A stretch of 55,041 nt of DNA from Planctomycetota bacterium (lineage in GTDB: Bacteria; Planctomycetota; Planctomycetia; Planctomycetales; Planctomycetaceae), in contig JAFEBS010000035.1 in assembly GCA_018242525.1 (NCBI GenBank), positions 1 to 55,041 on the forward strand, given 5' to 3'. Each line of letters starts with the position of its first letter. The stretch's first letter is position 1. This document shows, one piece after another, positions 8,632 to 18,320 of this stretch. The position numbers and the translations under genes were made by a program. The notes under the pieces are model-generated. The model was not told the origin of the DNA, ran no database searches, and saw only the letters and a program-made list of their open reading frames with translations.

Positions 8632-9417
8632 TCACCGCAGTTGCAGAACCGGTCCGGTGGGCAGGGTTGCCGCCCCCCGGGGGCCTTCAAACTCCAGTGC
8701 CGCGACAACATCGCGGATCTCACTCAGCGGAAAATGCGTTCCTGGACACTCAGTCGCCTTCACATCCCCGTGACCGACGATTTGAGCTGTCTTGATCTCA
8801 TAATCCCCTGAAAGCACTCGTACCAGACGTTTGACCGAGGTCACTTGTGCCGCGGTTGGCGGTCCATTCTCAAAATTCCCGACCAGGACGATGCCGATGC
8901 CCAACTGGTTGTATTCAGCCACTCCGGCATGTGCCCCCTGCATCTGCTGTTTCCAACGGAACGTGGGTTCGATTTCGCCATCGTTCATCCCCTTGCCATT
9001 TCCGATGACAAAGTGATAGCCGATTCCCAACCAGGGCTTTCCGTTCTTGTCTTTATTCTTTAAGTGTGACTCGTGGATGCTCTCCACGTCGCCTTGATCT
9101 GACGCCGTGTGGTGAAGCACGATGTATTTCCAGTCGCGCGCCGCCGTTTCTGGCTTCCAGGGATTGTCTTTCGTAATCGGTGTAACCGGTTGAACCTCGG
9201 GTTCCTGCGGGGCAGGAATGACTGGAGCTTCCAGGATGGGTGGCTGAAGTTGGGGCTGACTGATCGATGCCGGTGGTGGCACGACCTGTCGGTAACAACC
9301 CAGACAACCCACACTCCACGTCAGAACTCCCAGAACCAGCATCATTCGGTGCCGCACCGCAAACGGTCCACGACAACCGAATTGGCCTCCTGACGAGAAC
9401 TTCCAGAGTGCGTCCAT
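8632..9417 (-). CDS. N-acetylmuramoyl-L-alanine amidase (Amidase_2/PGRP) lipoprotein
   Basis: 261 residues as drawn. A hydrophobic segment (MMLVLGVLTWSVG) ending at Cys-Leu-Gly-Cys suggests a lipoprotein or anchored signal. A Pro/Gln-rich linker follows, then a zinc amidase domain: IVLHHTAS (first His ligand), GYHFVIGNG, LGIGIVLVGNF and VGHGDVKATECPG (second His and the Cys ligand). Such enzymes cut the amide bond between MurNAc and the stem peptide outside the cytoplasmic membrane. The true start is uncertain: ATG 9417 lacks a ribosome site and gives an overlong n-region, so a start nearer 9345 is possible. In planctomycetes, which keep a thin peptidoglycan, a recycling or remodelling role is plausible. 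Confidence 0.82.
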   Translation of the reverse strand: MDALWKFSSGGQFGCRGPFAVRHRMMLVLGVLTWSVGCLGCYRQVVPPPASISQPQLQPPILEAPVIPAPQEPEVQPVTPITKDNPWKPETAARDWKYIVLHHTASDQGDVESIHESHLKNKDKNGKPWLGIGYHFVIGNGKGMNDGEIEPTFRWKQQMQGAHAGVAEYNQLGIGIVLVGNFENGPPTAAQVTSVKRLVRVLSGDYEIKTAQIVGHGDVKATECPGTHFPLSEIRDVVAALEFEGPRGAATLPTGPVLQLR

Positions 9418-9707
9418 GCCCAGTCCGTTGGGTTATCCATTCATCCTGTTTTCGCCGGTGTCCCAAGCGAGCGGAAATGTACTTGGGAGCCAAAAATGTG
9501 TCAATGTGGGGTCTTGGCGCAGGCCCGCTAAAGCCGATTCGGCCAAGGGGATCAATGTCAGGGGGGGAAAACAGGCGAGAGTTTGAGCCCAAAAAACAGC
9601 CCAGCATATCTTTCGCAGTTTGCGTCAGCTTCCCAACTGACGCAACGCACGCGATTTTGGCCCGGATGGAGGGCATCCGCAAAAAAGAGTGAAGATCCTG
9701 GACGAAA

Positions 9708-10778
9708 TCACAGAATCTCCAGCGTCGGCATCTTCGGCGTCTCCAACAACTGCCGCGCGATCTGCATGGCGGTCTTCTCACAAATGCCGAGCAATGGACT
9801 GCGCGACGGATTGTCCTCTGCGAACAGGCTGGCGATCCGTCCATCATCGCCGCGGATGCGAATTCCGGCATCAACCGGCAGTTCACCCAGGAACGGAATC
9901 CCCAATTCCTCAGCCTTCTTCCGGGCACCACCACGACCGAAGATTTCTCCGGTCATGTTTTCGACCAACCCCAGGATCGGGATCTTGACCTGCCGGAACA
10001 TGCTGATCGCCTTCATCGCATCCAGCAGTGCGACCTGCTGTGGTGTACAGACGACGACGGCCCCCGCCAGACCCATCATCTGCGACAACGTCAGTGACAC
10101 ATCGCCCGTACCCGGGGGAAGATCGATGATCAGATAGTCCAATTCGCCCCAATCCGTATCCTTCAGAAACTGCGTGATGGCGCGGTGCAGCAACGGGCCG
10201 CGCCAGATGACAGCCTGATCCGGCTGGACAAAATAGCCCATCGAAATGACTTTCAATCCGTCGGCCACGACCGGTTCGATCCGTTCAAACTCTTCCCCGG
10301 TGGAGGTTGTATGCTTTACGGCAGATGGCTTGCCGTGAGCTCCCACCATGTGCGGAATGCTGGGGCCGTAGACGTCGGCGTCCATCAGTCCCACTTTGGC
10401 ACCGAGCGTTTTCAGTCCATAAGCCAGTGTGGCCGCCACGGTGCTCTTACCCACACCGCCCTTGCCGCTTCCGACCGCCACGACATTCTTCACGCGCAGG
10501 CCGATTTTCCCCCCCGAATTCAGGCCCCGCACATCGGAAACGTAGGCCACTTCGACCGCCCCTGCCTCGGGAAGGTCTTGCGCAATCGTGCTGCGAACGG
10601 CACTGGTGATGCGATCTCGGTCGGGGTACGCCGGTGACGGCAGATCGATGGTAACGGTGACGGCATTTTCGGGACTCACGGCCGCACTGCGCAGCATCTT
10701 CAACTCGCCCAGCGAACGGCCAATTTCGGGATCTCGGACGTTGTGGAGGCGTTCGAGCACTTGAGCTTCAGTCAGCAT
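9708..10778 (-). CDS. apbC: Mrp/ApbC-type P-loop Fe-S cluster carrier
   Basis: 356 residues. An N-terminal MIP18/DUF59-like domain (LTEAQVLERLHNVRDPEIG) is fused to a Mrp/NBP35 ATPase with the deviant Walker A GSGKGGVGKS, DADVYGPSIPHM, DLPPGTGDVSL and the switch GLVENMTG. These proteins bind and hand over iron-sulfur clusters to apo-proteins in the cytoplasm. The frame extends upstream to 11192, but ATG 10778 is chosen because conserved sequence begins there and AAGGA lies ten bases upstream; ATG 10799 has a poorly spaced site. I do not see the C-x-x-C that binds a bridging cluster in many Mrp proteins, so its role should be compared with characterised members. Confidence 0.9.
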   Translation of the reverse strand: MLTEAQVLERLHNVRDPEIGRSLGELKMLRSAAVSPENAVTVTIDLPSPAYPDRDRITSAVRSTIAQDLPEAGAVEVAYVSDVRGLNSGGKIGLRVKNVVAVGSGKGGVGKSTVAATLAYGLKTLGAKVGLMDADVYGPSIPHMVGAHGKPSAVKHTTSTGEEFERIEPVVADGLKVISMGYFVQPDQAVIWRGPLLHRAITQFLKDTDWGELDYLIIDLPPGTGDVSLTLSQMMGLAGAVVVCTPQQVALLDAMKAISMFRQVKIPILGLVENMTGEIFGRGGARKKAEELGIPFLGELPVDAGIRIRGDDGRIASLFAEDNPSRSPLLGICEKTAMQIARQLLETPKMPTLEIL

Positions 10779-10969
10779 CTTCAGTTCATCCTTCCGCATT
10801 CCTGCGGGATTGGTTTGTTTTGACGATGGCTCAGTCCGCCATCCGTCCAAGCGGATATTCATTCGCCGGTCCGCGACATCGACCGGCGTTGGCAGAACGT
10901 CGATGGGTCGAATCAGCATCGAAATGGCTGAGGGCGACACCACTGCCGCCAACTCGTAAAGCAGTTGTA

Positions 10970-11389
10970 TCACTGTCCCGACAGACCGGCAACTGGCACG
11001 GCCGAAGCGCCGGTTCGCAGCAACCGTCGACACAGGCTTGCCACGTGATGCCCGGCAAGTTCGTCGGACACAAATGCAGCGGCACCCGCTTCTCGAATCG
11101 GCCATTCCAAGTCTGCAAGTTTGGCCGACGAAATCACGACGACGGGAGACCTGGGACGGCGTTGACACCAGCCCACCAGCCACGACAGACAATCCTGGGG
11201 AGCCGCGTCGAGTGTCAACACGAATACAGTCTCTGCCACTTCAGGAATCGCCACGAGATCCTGAACCGACCGGCATTCACGCACAAGGATTGGCTGATTG
11301 GAATACTGTCGTTTCAGCTCCGGCCCCCAAACAGGTTCCCGCTCGAACACGACCAGACCGGCGATTGGCTTTTCCGTGCGTTCAGACAT
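10970..11389 (-). CDS. Degenerate receiver-like protein
   Basis: 139 residues. Secondary-structure order and the pattern VFVLTLDAAPQD...WLVGWCQRRP, SPVVVISSAK, AGAAAFVSDE resemble a CheY-like receiver, with an Asp at the phosphoacceptor strand end (TLD). The N-terminal acidic pair and the conserved Lys are not obvious, so phosphorylation in the usual way is doubtful. No output domain is attached. The start at 11389 has GAGGA five bases upstream; the longer frame to 11521 is unsupported. It is divergent from kdsA and upstream of apbC on the same strand (191-base gap). Function unknown; the receiver-like call is fold inference from pattern only. Confidence 0.5.
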   Translation of the reverse strand: MSERTEKPIAGLVVFEREPVWGPELKRQYSNQPILVRECRSVQDLVAIPEVAETVFVLTLDAAPQDCLSWLVGWCQRRPRSPVVVISSAKLADLEWPIREAGAAAFVSDELAGHHVASLCRRLLRTGASAVPVAGLSGQ

Positions 11390-11532
11390 GTGAATCCTCG
11401 GTCTGGCTGATTCCGCGACTCCTGCGATCTTAGCGACACCCTGGCGGATCGTGAAATACCGTCGCGGACATTCGTGACTGGCGTTACCATGGGGCTCGAA
11501 CGGAATCTTTGAGTTCAACAAGGAATCAACCT

Positions 11533-12381
11533 GTGCCGAACAATCCGGTTTGCGTGGGGCCCTGGCGTTGCGGACGAGACGAACCGCTGCTGTTCATGGC
11601 GGGGCCGTGTGTCATTGAGAGCGAACAACTGGTTCTGGATGTCGCCCAGCGCCTGGCCGATCTGTCGGCAGCGCGGAATGTTCAAATCGTCTTCAAATCA
11701 AGCTTCGACAAAGCCAACCGGACCAGTGTGGACAGTTTTCGCGGTCCTGGACTGGAACGCGGACTGGAAATCCTGGCAAAAGTGCGCGAAGTCACCGGTT
11801 TGCCGCTTCTGACCGACGTCCATGATCCCCGGCAGGCTGAACCGGCAGCGGCGGTCTGCCAGATCCTGCAGGTTCCCGCGTTCCTGGCGCGCCAGACCGA
11901 TCTGGTGGAAGCGGTGGCTGCAGCCACCGCCCGCCACGGTGGCGTCGTCAACGTCAAAAAGCCGCAGTTTGTGGCCCCGGAAGACATGATTCACGTGGTC
12001 CGGAAGTGCGAAGCGTTTGGAAATCCCAACGTTTTGCTGACCGAACGAGGAACGACGTTCGGATACGGTCGCCTGATCAATGATTTTCGGTGCATCCCCG
12101 TCATGCAGGGATTTGGCGGCCCCGTGATTTTCGACGCCACGCATAGCGTTCAACTGCCGGGTGGAGCGACGACCGGCGGCCGGCGGGAATTGGTTCCGTT
12201 TCTGGCGCGCGCCGCCGTCGCCTGCGGTTGCGATGGCATTTTCTTTGAGACGCACCCCAACCCCGATGTTGCGTTGAGTGATGGGCCCAACATGGTACCA
12301 CTGGCCGAACTGCCACGGTTGATCCACCAACTGGTCCGACTCAGGACGTTGGCTCTGGAATTCCGGAACGAGGTCGTCTGA
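11533..12381 (+). CDS. kdsA: 3-deoxy-8-phosphooctulonate (KDO-8-P) synthase
   Basis: 282 residues. It condenses phosphoenolpyruvate with arabinose 5-phosphate to give KDO-8-P for lipopolysaccharide. Conserved blocks are FMAGPCVIES, FKSSFDKANRTS, RGPGLERGL, LTDVHDP, PAFLARQTDL, NVKKPQFVAPEDM, ERGTTFGYGRL, FDATHSVQLPGG and FETHPNPD. The Cys in GPCVIES (Cys26) marks the metal-dependent class, where the metal-free enzymes have Asn. GTG 11533 is preferred over TTG 11509 because AAGGAA (11520-11525) sits eight bases ahead. It is the only LPS gene nearby and is divergent from the receiver-like gene. Confidence 0.95.
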   Translation: MPNNPVCVGPWRCGRDEPLLFMAGPCVIESEQLVLDVAQRLADLSAARNVQIVFKSSFDKANRTSVDSFRGPGLERGLEILAKVREVTGLPLLTDVHDPRQAEPAAAVCQILQVPAFLARQTDLVEAVAAATARHGGVVNVKKPQFVAPEDMIHVVRKCEAFGNPNVLLTERGTTFGYGRLINDFRCIPVMQGFGGPVIFDATHSVQLPGGATTGGRRELVPFLARAAVACGCDGIFFETHPNPDVALSDGPNMVPLAELPRLIHQLVRLRTLALEFRNEVV

Positions 12382-12522
12382 TGCTCTCTGATTCGTCGTT
12401 TGTGAACGGTAATGTGACGCTCGCCAAACCCAATATGATCCAGATGCCAAATCGATCCCAGGTTCAAAAGGGGTGACTGAGTCAGAGACAACTCATGAAT
12501 GCAATCCATTCACCGCATTTCG

Positions 12523-15500
12523 TCACTCGTCCTCGTCATTCTTCTCTGTGATATCCCCTTTTTCGAGGCGTTTCATCGAGCCTTCAATCTGACGTTTCAA
12601 TTTGGGGGACGCCGCCTCGGCGAGCTTGGCGAGGGTCGGAATCGCCGTCTTGGCTTTCATTTGCTCCAGCAGATGCAGCAGAGTCCAGACCGAATCCGAG
12701 TCCGCCTTTTCAAGAGCGGCCAGGATTTGCGGCAGGGCGGTCCCAGCATCCTTGGCGCGCAGGGTGAGACCGCTGGCGGCCCTGGCGGCGACATACGGGT
12801 CGGGATCACTGAGGGCTGCTGCCAGAACTGGCACGGTCTCCGCCGGGTGACCACCGATCGAGCCGAGGGCGTCGAAGGCGTCGATCCGCAGATCGGAAGG
12901 CTCTCCCTTGGCAAACTCGAGAATCTGCGGAACGGCTGGTTCGGCGTGTTCGCCGAACTTCGTGAGTGCTTCCAGGGCGCGGGCGCGCGTTCGCTCGTCT
13001 TGAAGCTGAGCCTGCAGGCGTTCAACAGCAGGTTTGGCGGCACCAATCCTGATCAGGATTTGCGGAATCTGGTCTGTGGCGCGGCCTGCGCGTCCGGACT
13101 GCATTAGTTCGATCAATTGCGGGGCGACGTCGGCGGCGTTCTCGCCGAGTTCTTCGAGTGTGTGCGCTGCGTAGTACTGATGCTTTTTCGACAGGGCCGC
13201 GACCAGGAGCGGCAGGGCCGGCCTGGCGGCGGCACCCATCCCTTCCAGAATCTCAAACGGGATATTAAACGTCGATTCATCGTTCAGCATTGTGATCAAC
13301 ACCGGCAACAATTCGGCTGCGTTGGGTCCCAGACGGCGCAGTGGCTCCACGGCTTTGGCCTGGGTTTGCTTGTTATTGAACACCTGAATGACCCGCGGCA
13401 GCGTCTCTTTGGCGGTGGGATCAATCTGCGCCAGGGCCAGGGCCGCGGCCGTGCCAGCGGAACCGCCGTCCGCGTTCATGAGTGTTTTCAGCGCGGGGAT
13501 GGCTGCCGCGGCCTTGTCGTGGAAGGGTCCGAGGAATTCGATCGCCCGGATGCGTTGCGGGTCTTCGCCTTTCTCCACCGTTTCAATCAAGGCCGGGATG
13601 ACAGCCTCCGACTTGGGAGGCAACTGCAGGTAAAAGCGATCCTGTGGCGCGGTCCGCAGGTAATCGAGCAACGCCGCTTGAACATCCGGACTGGCGATGT
13701 CCAATTCCATTGCGATGCGCAGTGCCGTCTGGCGAAAGTCGGCTTTCACATCGGGATCGTTTGCCAGTTTCAACAGTTCGGGGAGCAATGGTCGTCCCGG
13801 CTTTCCGATGCCGGTGATTCTGTAGACGACGTCCAGAGGAGTCTGCTTGTCGCGATTCTGGAGGGTGTTTCGCAGAACTTCGACGGCGGCCGCTGCGTGC
13901 TGTGGATTACGAACCAGCGTGACTGCCGCCTCAACGGCGATGGCAGGATCGGTGTCCTTCAACAGTTCGGCCAAAGCGGGGGCGGTCGCTTCGGGGAATT
14001 GATAAACCTGACCCAGCATGCGGACCGCTGCCAATCGGACGGGGCTGGGGAGCGACGTATCTTTGGTCAGCTTGCCCAACAGTGGAATGGTTGCCTCCGT
14101 GGAATTCACGTAAATCTGCTGGCCCTTCAAGCTGACCATCAGGGCTTGGAAGTCGGGAGCCAGCTCGCCGGATCTTGCCCCCAGGGCGGACATCAAATTG
14201 ACGGCAAGGACGGCATAGGAAGTGACTGAGTTATTAATCTCGTCTTTCTCATCGGGCTCGGCCAACAGTGTGGCGCGCTGCAACATCTGACGAATTTCAG
14301 GGATTTGATCGGGACCGATTCCAATCGACATCAACGCCGAGCCGGCCGACTGCGTCAGCGACATTCCATCAATGACCTCGTCCTTGCCGTCAGCTGGGTT
14401 GGCGACAATTCTCATCAGTATGGGGATTGCGGCCGAAGCGTCGACGTTGGCATTTGCCAGCCGATTGACAGCGGTGATGGACATGATTCGTGTCATCGGA
14501 TCGGTGCTTTCCAGTCCCGGCAGGATGGTCGGCAGGATTTCCGGTTCGTGCGGATTCAGGTGTGCGAGTGCCAGGGCTGCCATCTGTCTTCGAGGGGCTG
14601 AATCCGACTCCATGGCCCTTCGCAGCAGTGAAGACATGGTCAAACCGCGGCGATGAGTCGAAAACGTGACAAGTTGCAGCAGGCGATAGCGCCGCCTTGG
14701 TGTTAAAGTCTCACCGGTCATCGTATCCACCAGGACCGACAGCGCTTCGGGGCCAAGCTGGATCGCCAGATGGATCGCGGATTCGGCCGTTTTGTCGTAC
14801 AGGTACCATGGTGCCAACTGGCGTGCGAATTCGACAGGATCGATCTCTGCTGGCCGTCGCTTCAACAACACCGCGGCGAACGCCTGGCGTGCGGGATCCT
14901 GCGAATCCAGTTCGGTTTCGAGGATTTGAATGACCGCCGGCTGCTGCAGCCTCGATTCGAGTAGCGTTTGAGCACGGTAGTTGACCGAGTCGTCTGAGCT
15001 GTTCGACAGCCGCAGCAGCGACTGGATCAATTCCAGCGGGCTGCCGGGAAGGGCGTCAAGCGCCTGGTCGGTCGTGCTGTAATCCGACAGCAATTCAAAC
15101 AGTTCTGCATCGGGCCCCAGCGGCGCGGCCGACAATCGCTTGATGGCATGTTCCAAACTGTATTTCAACGAGTCGTTATCGGTGGCGGCCAGTTTTTCCA
15201 GATCAGGCAGCGCCGCCTTGGCCGCCGGGCCGATCTTGGCCAGGGTCTGGATGGCTTCGGACTGGACCTGTTCGTTGGGGTCGTTCAACCGCTGCACGAT
15301 GTCTGGAACGGCTTCTGCCGCGTGTAACTTCAACTGTCCCAGCGATTGCAAGGCATTCTGCCGCATGTCCGGAGAATCGCTGGAGAGGAGCTTGATGATG
15401 TCGGGCAAGGCGGGCTTCGCACCTTCCCCGAGGTTTCCCAGGAGTTGCAGAATGCTGTACAACTGGAATGGGTCGGAGGTGGGGATGATCTTTCGCAGAG

Positions 15501-18009
15501 TGGGAACGGCGGCCTCGCCCGCGTGACCAATGACTCGCAACGCTTCGATCGACGAAACTCGATTGTCCGGAATCTCCAGCCCTTTGATCAATTCCGTCAT
15601 CACAGCCGGATCTCCGGGAGCGATTCTGGCGAGCGCTGAGGCGGCATCCGAATTGCGATGCTTTTCGTCGCCGTTCACCAACGGCAGCAGATCCGGCACT
15701 GCGATCCTGGCCACGGGACCGAATTCGCCCAGTGCTCGGGCCGCACTGTGCCGCACGGAGTAGTTTTCATCGTGCAGCGCGGCGCGGATTTCCGGGATGG
15801 TGTCTGCTGCCAGTTCGTGACAGGCTCCCAGAGTTTCCAGGGCGCTTGAGCGAACGGAGGAAGATTCATGCTTGAGGACCGAACGGGCGGCCTGAACGGA
15901 CTCAGGGACGCTCTTTCCCAGGTACTGTAGCTTGGACAGCGCCGCCGTCTTCGCTTCCGGTGAGCCTTTTTCGACGGCTGCCAGGAAGCGTGGCAGGCTG
16001 TCGTGGAACGATTCCTGGCGGTTGAGCGCGCTCAACAGGCTGGCGTGGAATTCCGCGTGCGCCTGTTTCTGTTCGTCGGTCGCTGCGTCCGGTAGCGGCT
16101 CTTCGCATTGCTGTGCCACCTTGAGCAGCACCTTTTCCGGCGGGTTTGCATAAGTGATGCAACGCACCGCTTGAGTGCGCAGCCGCAGGTTCAAACTGGG
16201 TGCTGCGATAACTTCGGCCAGCGTCGGATCAACTTGACCATCGCGAGGATCCCCCGATGCCAGCATCACGGCACACCAGCCTCGGAGTGACAACGGTTGC
16301 TGCGTGTCCCGCAGAAATGTCTTGATTTGCTCAATGCTTGCCGGTTCGCGGGACTCGTCGTCCCAATATCCGCCGATGGTCTCGGCGGCGGCTTCACGGA
16401 TTTCCGCGCGGGCTTCCTGATCGATCATGATCTTAGTGACGGCACTCAACCCGTCGGCCTTCATCGCGCGAATCACTTCACTCACAGAATTCCGTTCGCC
16501 CCAGGCCGTCTGCTTTGCCTGCGACATCTGCCTGAGCAGGCCGCGGACCCTTTTTTCGGGGTCGATCTGGTAAGTGCCGATGGCCTTGGCAGCGGATTCG
16601 CGCACCCAATTGTGCGGATCGGACTGCGCCTGCTCCAGCAAAGGAATGGCCTCGGGCAGTTTAGGCTGGCAGGTCTGCAGAGCCGCGATGGCAGAATCAC
16701 GCACCTGTTCGTCAGTGTCTTGATAAAGGATCTTGAGGACGTCGAGCATGGCGGGGGTGAACGCGGTTTGACGTCCCAGCCCCTGAGCGATGGCCGTCTT
16801 GATGGAATAGTTGTCGAGTCCTTTCTTTGCGATAAAAGGACCGAATGCAGTCACGTCACCGAGTTCCGCGAGCGCACCGGCAATCGCGTCCTGGTTCGAG
16901 GAATCCTGCTTCACGAGTGTCAGTAAAATCGGAATTGCAGGTCGGCCGGCTGTTCCGAGTGCGCCGCACGTGTTGGCGAGATAGCCGATATTCTCGGGCG
17001 ACGCGTTTTTCAGCAGGGGGAGGACCATGTCCCCGATCACCCTGGCCCGTTCAGCGTCGGCCCGCGCCAAAGCCGCCAAAGTCGCTGCGCAACGGAAGCG
17101 GACGTCAAACTCAGGATCCTTCTGCATCACCAATCCCAAGGCCGGAATGGCGTCGGGAGACGCGGATGCGTGTTGCTCCAATGCGACGGCGCAAGCGCTG
17201 CGGACCGGGGCTGCCCGGTCCCGTAATCCCTTGACCAGGACCTCGGCGGCCGCGGAATTCGGCTGCTGAGACTTCAAGTAGTTTGCGGATCGTTCGCGAA
17301 CCCCGGCATGCGCATGGCTCAGATAACCAATCAACATCGGCAGCGCCGTCTCATCGTAGGCATAGTCCAGCTTGGCCTTGATTTCGGGCGGGATGTTTTC
17401 CGTGGTCTGTTCCGCCCCATTGATGGCCGCAGGCCCTGGCGTTTCGGAGATTGATGGACGAGTGGCAGGTGACGGGTTGGTTGCCTCGGCCATCGCCGGA
17501 TGCATCGTCTGGGAGGGATCAGAACCACCCATTTTCGCCAGGGCGTCTGCAAGCGAAGTATCGTCGGGGGGCGTGGATTCTTGGGGTGAGCGTTTAGTGC
17601 CAACATCGTTCCGAGTGATCTTGCCAGTCGGCCGGCGGGAGGGAATCAGTAGGAAGACGGCCACCATCAAGACGACGACGACCGAGACTCCGCCGCAGAT
17701 CAGGAGCGGATTGAGTTTTGGCTTGGGTGACTGCTGGAACGGCGATCGACGAACAGTGGATGGAATCGACACTGGTTGCACAGTCAGCGCTGGAACGCCT
17801 GGTTCGGCAGATGTCACCGGCGCTGATGTCAATTGTGCAGACTCGTCAACGGCGGGAGTTGCAGTAGGATTTGTCGTCCCGGGTGGCGGCATTACGGCGA
17901 ACGTCTGCTGACAATTAGGGCAGGCGATGGCTTTTCCCAGCAATTGCGGGTCTGCCAATTCACCACGGACATGGCAATGTGGACATTCCACCATAAAGGA
18001 TTGCGTCAT
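12523..18009 (-). CDS. Giant zinc-ribbon, membrane-anchored HEAT-repeat protein
   Basis: 1828 residues. Order: a four-Cys zinc ribbon (Cys9, Cys12, Cys30, Cys33), a Pro/Thr-rich linker, one transmembrane helix (about 101-122, after which IPSRRP changes the charge), a second linker with many Thr/Pro, then from about residue 230 to the end a near-continuous array of 35-40-residue HEAT/PBS-lyase-like repeats of the type AVPALI.LL.D....VR..A..AL..IG. A bend-shaped solenoid of this size is a protein-protein scaffold. The ribbon should be cytoplasmic and the solenoid outside the membrane. Start 18009 places the ribbon at the N-terminus. Short tail is acidic/basic (EKGDITEKNDEDE). Partners unknown; neighbour is a divergent secreted sedolisin. 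Confidence 0.85.
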   Translation of the reverse strand: MTQSFMVECPHCHVRGELADPQLLGKAIACPNCQQTFAVMPPPGTTNPTATPAVDESAQLTSAPVTSAEPGVPALTVQPVSIPSTVRRSPFQQSPKPKLNPLLICGGVSVVVVLMVAVFLLIPSRRPTGKITRNDVGTKRSPQESTPPDDTSLADALAKMGGSDPSQTMHPAMAEATNPSPATRPSISETPGPAAINGAEQTTENIPPEIKAKLDYAYDETALPMLIGYLSHAHAGVRERSANYLKSQQPNSAAAEVLVKGLRDRAAPVRSACAVALEQHASASPDAIPALGLVMQKDPEFDVRFRCAATLAALARADAERARVIGDMVLPLLKNASPENIGYLANTCGALGTAGRPAIPILLTLVKQDSSNQDAIAGALAELGDVTAFGPFIAKKGLDNYSIKTAIAQGLGRQTAFTPAMLDVLKILYQDTDEQVRDSAIAALQTCQPKLPEAIPLLEQAQSDPHNWVRESAAKAIGTYQIDPEKRVRGLLRQMSQAKQTAWGERNSVSEVIRAMKADGLSAVTKIMIDQEARAEIREAAAETIGGYWDDESREPASIEQIKTFLRDTQQPLSLRGWCAVMLASGDPRDGQVDPTLAEVIAAPSLNLRLRTQAVRCITYANPPEKVLLKVAQQCEEPLPDAATDEQKQAHAEFHASLLSALNRQESFHDSLPRFLAAVEKGSPEAKTAALSKLQYLGKSVPESVQAARSVLKHESSSVRSSALETLGACHELAADTIPEIRAALHDENYSVRHSAARALGEFGPVARIAVPDLLPLVNGDEKHRNSDAASALARIAPGDPAVMTELIKGLEIPDNRVSSIEALRVIGHAGEAAVPTLRKIIPTSDPFQLYSILQLLGNLGEGAKPALPDIIKLLSSDSPDMRQNALQSLGQLKLHAAEAVPDIVQRLNDPNEQVQSEAIQTLAKIGPAAKAALPDLEKLAATDNDSLKYSLEHAIKRLSAAPLGPDAELFELLSDYSTTDQALDALPGSPLELIQSLLRLSNSSDDSVNYRAQTLLESRLQQPAVIQILETELDSQDPARQAFAAVLLKRRPAEIDPVEFARQLAPWYLYDKTAESAIHLAIQLGPEALSVLVDTMTGETLTPRRRYRLLQLVTFSTHRRGLTMSSLLRRAMESDSAPRRQMAALALAHLNPHEPEILPTILPGLESTDPMTRIMSITAVNRLANANVDASAAIPILMRIVANPADGKDEVIDGMSLTQSAGSALMSIGIGPDQIPEIRQMLQRATLLAEPDEKDEINNSVTSYAVLAVNLMSALGARSGELAPDFQALMVSLKGQQIYVNSTEATIPLLGKLTKDTSLPSPVRLAAVRMLGQVYQFPEATAPALAELLKDTDPAIAVEAAVTLVRNPQHAAAAVEVLRNTLQNRDKQTPLDVVYRITGIGKPGRPLLPELLKLANDPDVKADFRQTALRIAMELDIASPDVQAALLDYLRTAPQDRFYLQLPPKSEAVIPALIETVEKGEDPQRIRAIEFLGPFHDKAAAAIPALKTLMNADGGSAGTAAALALAQIDPTAKETLPRVIQVFNNKQTQAKAVEPLRRLGPNAAELLPVLITMLNDESTFNIPFEILEGMGAAARPALPLLVAALSKKHQYYAAHTLEELGENAADVAPQLIELMQSGRAGRATDQIPQILIRIGAAKPAVERLQAQLQDERTRARALEALTKFGEHAEPAVPQILEFAKGEPSDLRIDAFDALGSIGGHPAETVPVLAAALSDPDPYVAARAASGLTLRAKDAGTALPQILAALEKADSDSVWTLLHLLEQMKAKTAIPTLAKLAEAASPKLKRQIEGSMKRLEKGDITEKNDEDE

Positions 18010-18320
18010 GATTCTTCGATTTCCAAAGGTCGATATGCGGAAAGTCGCTTTGTCTATCTTAACTGCCAATAAATCTTGATGCCACGGGCGGTCGGAGGGA
18101 TCCGGTTATGACACAGGAAAGCAATCGGATTGCGGGGGAAGTGGCTCCATTGCTGTTCTTTAATCCCGATGGGAAATCTCCCTGCCGAGAATGAGCAGCA
18201 ACCATGCATCCTTGACGACGATTGTTGGTGAGGCATAGTTTAAGCCCGCTGCCTGCGTCCGTCGCCTGCCGATTTGGCGACCACGGGGCACGCCAGTCTG
18301 ATTCATTCGAGGGGATTACA
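18010..18320. other. Divergent intergenic region (HEAT gene / sedolisin gene)
   Basis: 311 bases between two divergent starts; frames crossing it are extensions of shadows. It must hold both promoters, but I could not recognise a consensus. The plus-strand gene has GAGGGG six bases before ATG 18321. Confidence 0.4.

Noticed and set aside
12499..17911. Long plus-strand open frames (for example 13117-14229) opposite the HEAT gene
   Set aside because: They are antisense shadows produced by the codon bias of the 1828-residue gene; none has a recognisable motif or ribosome site.
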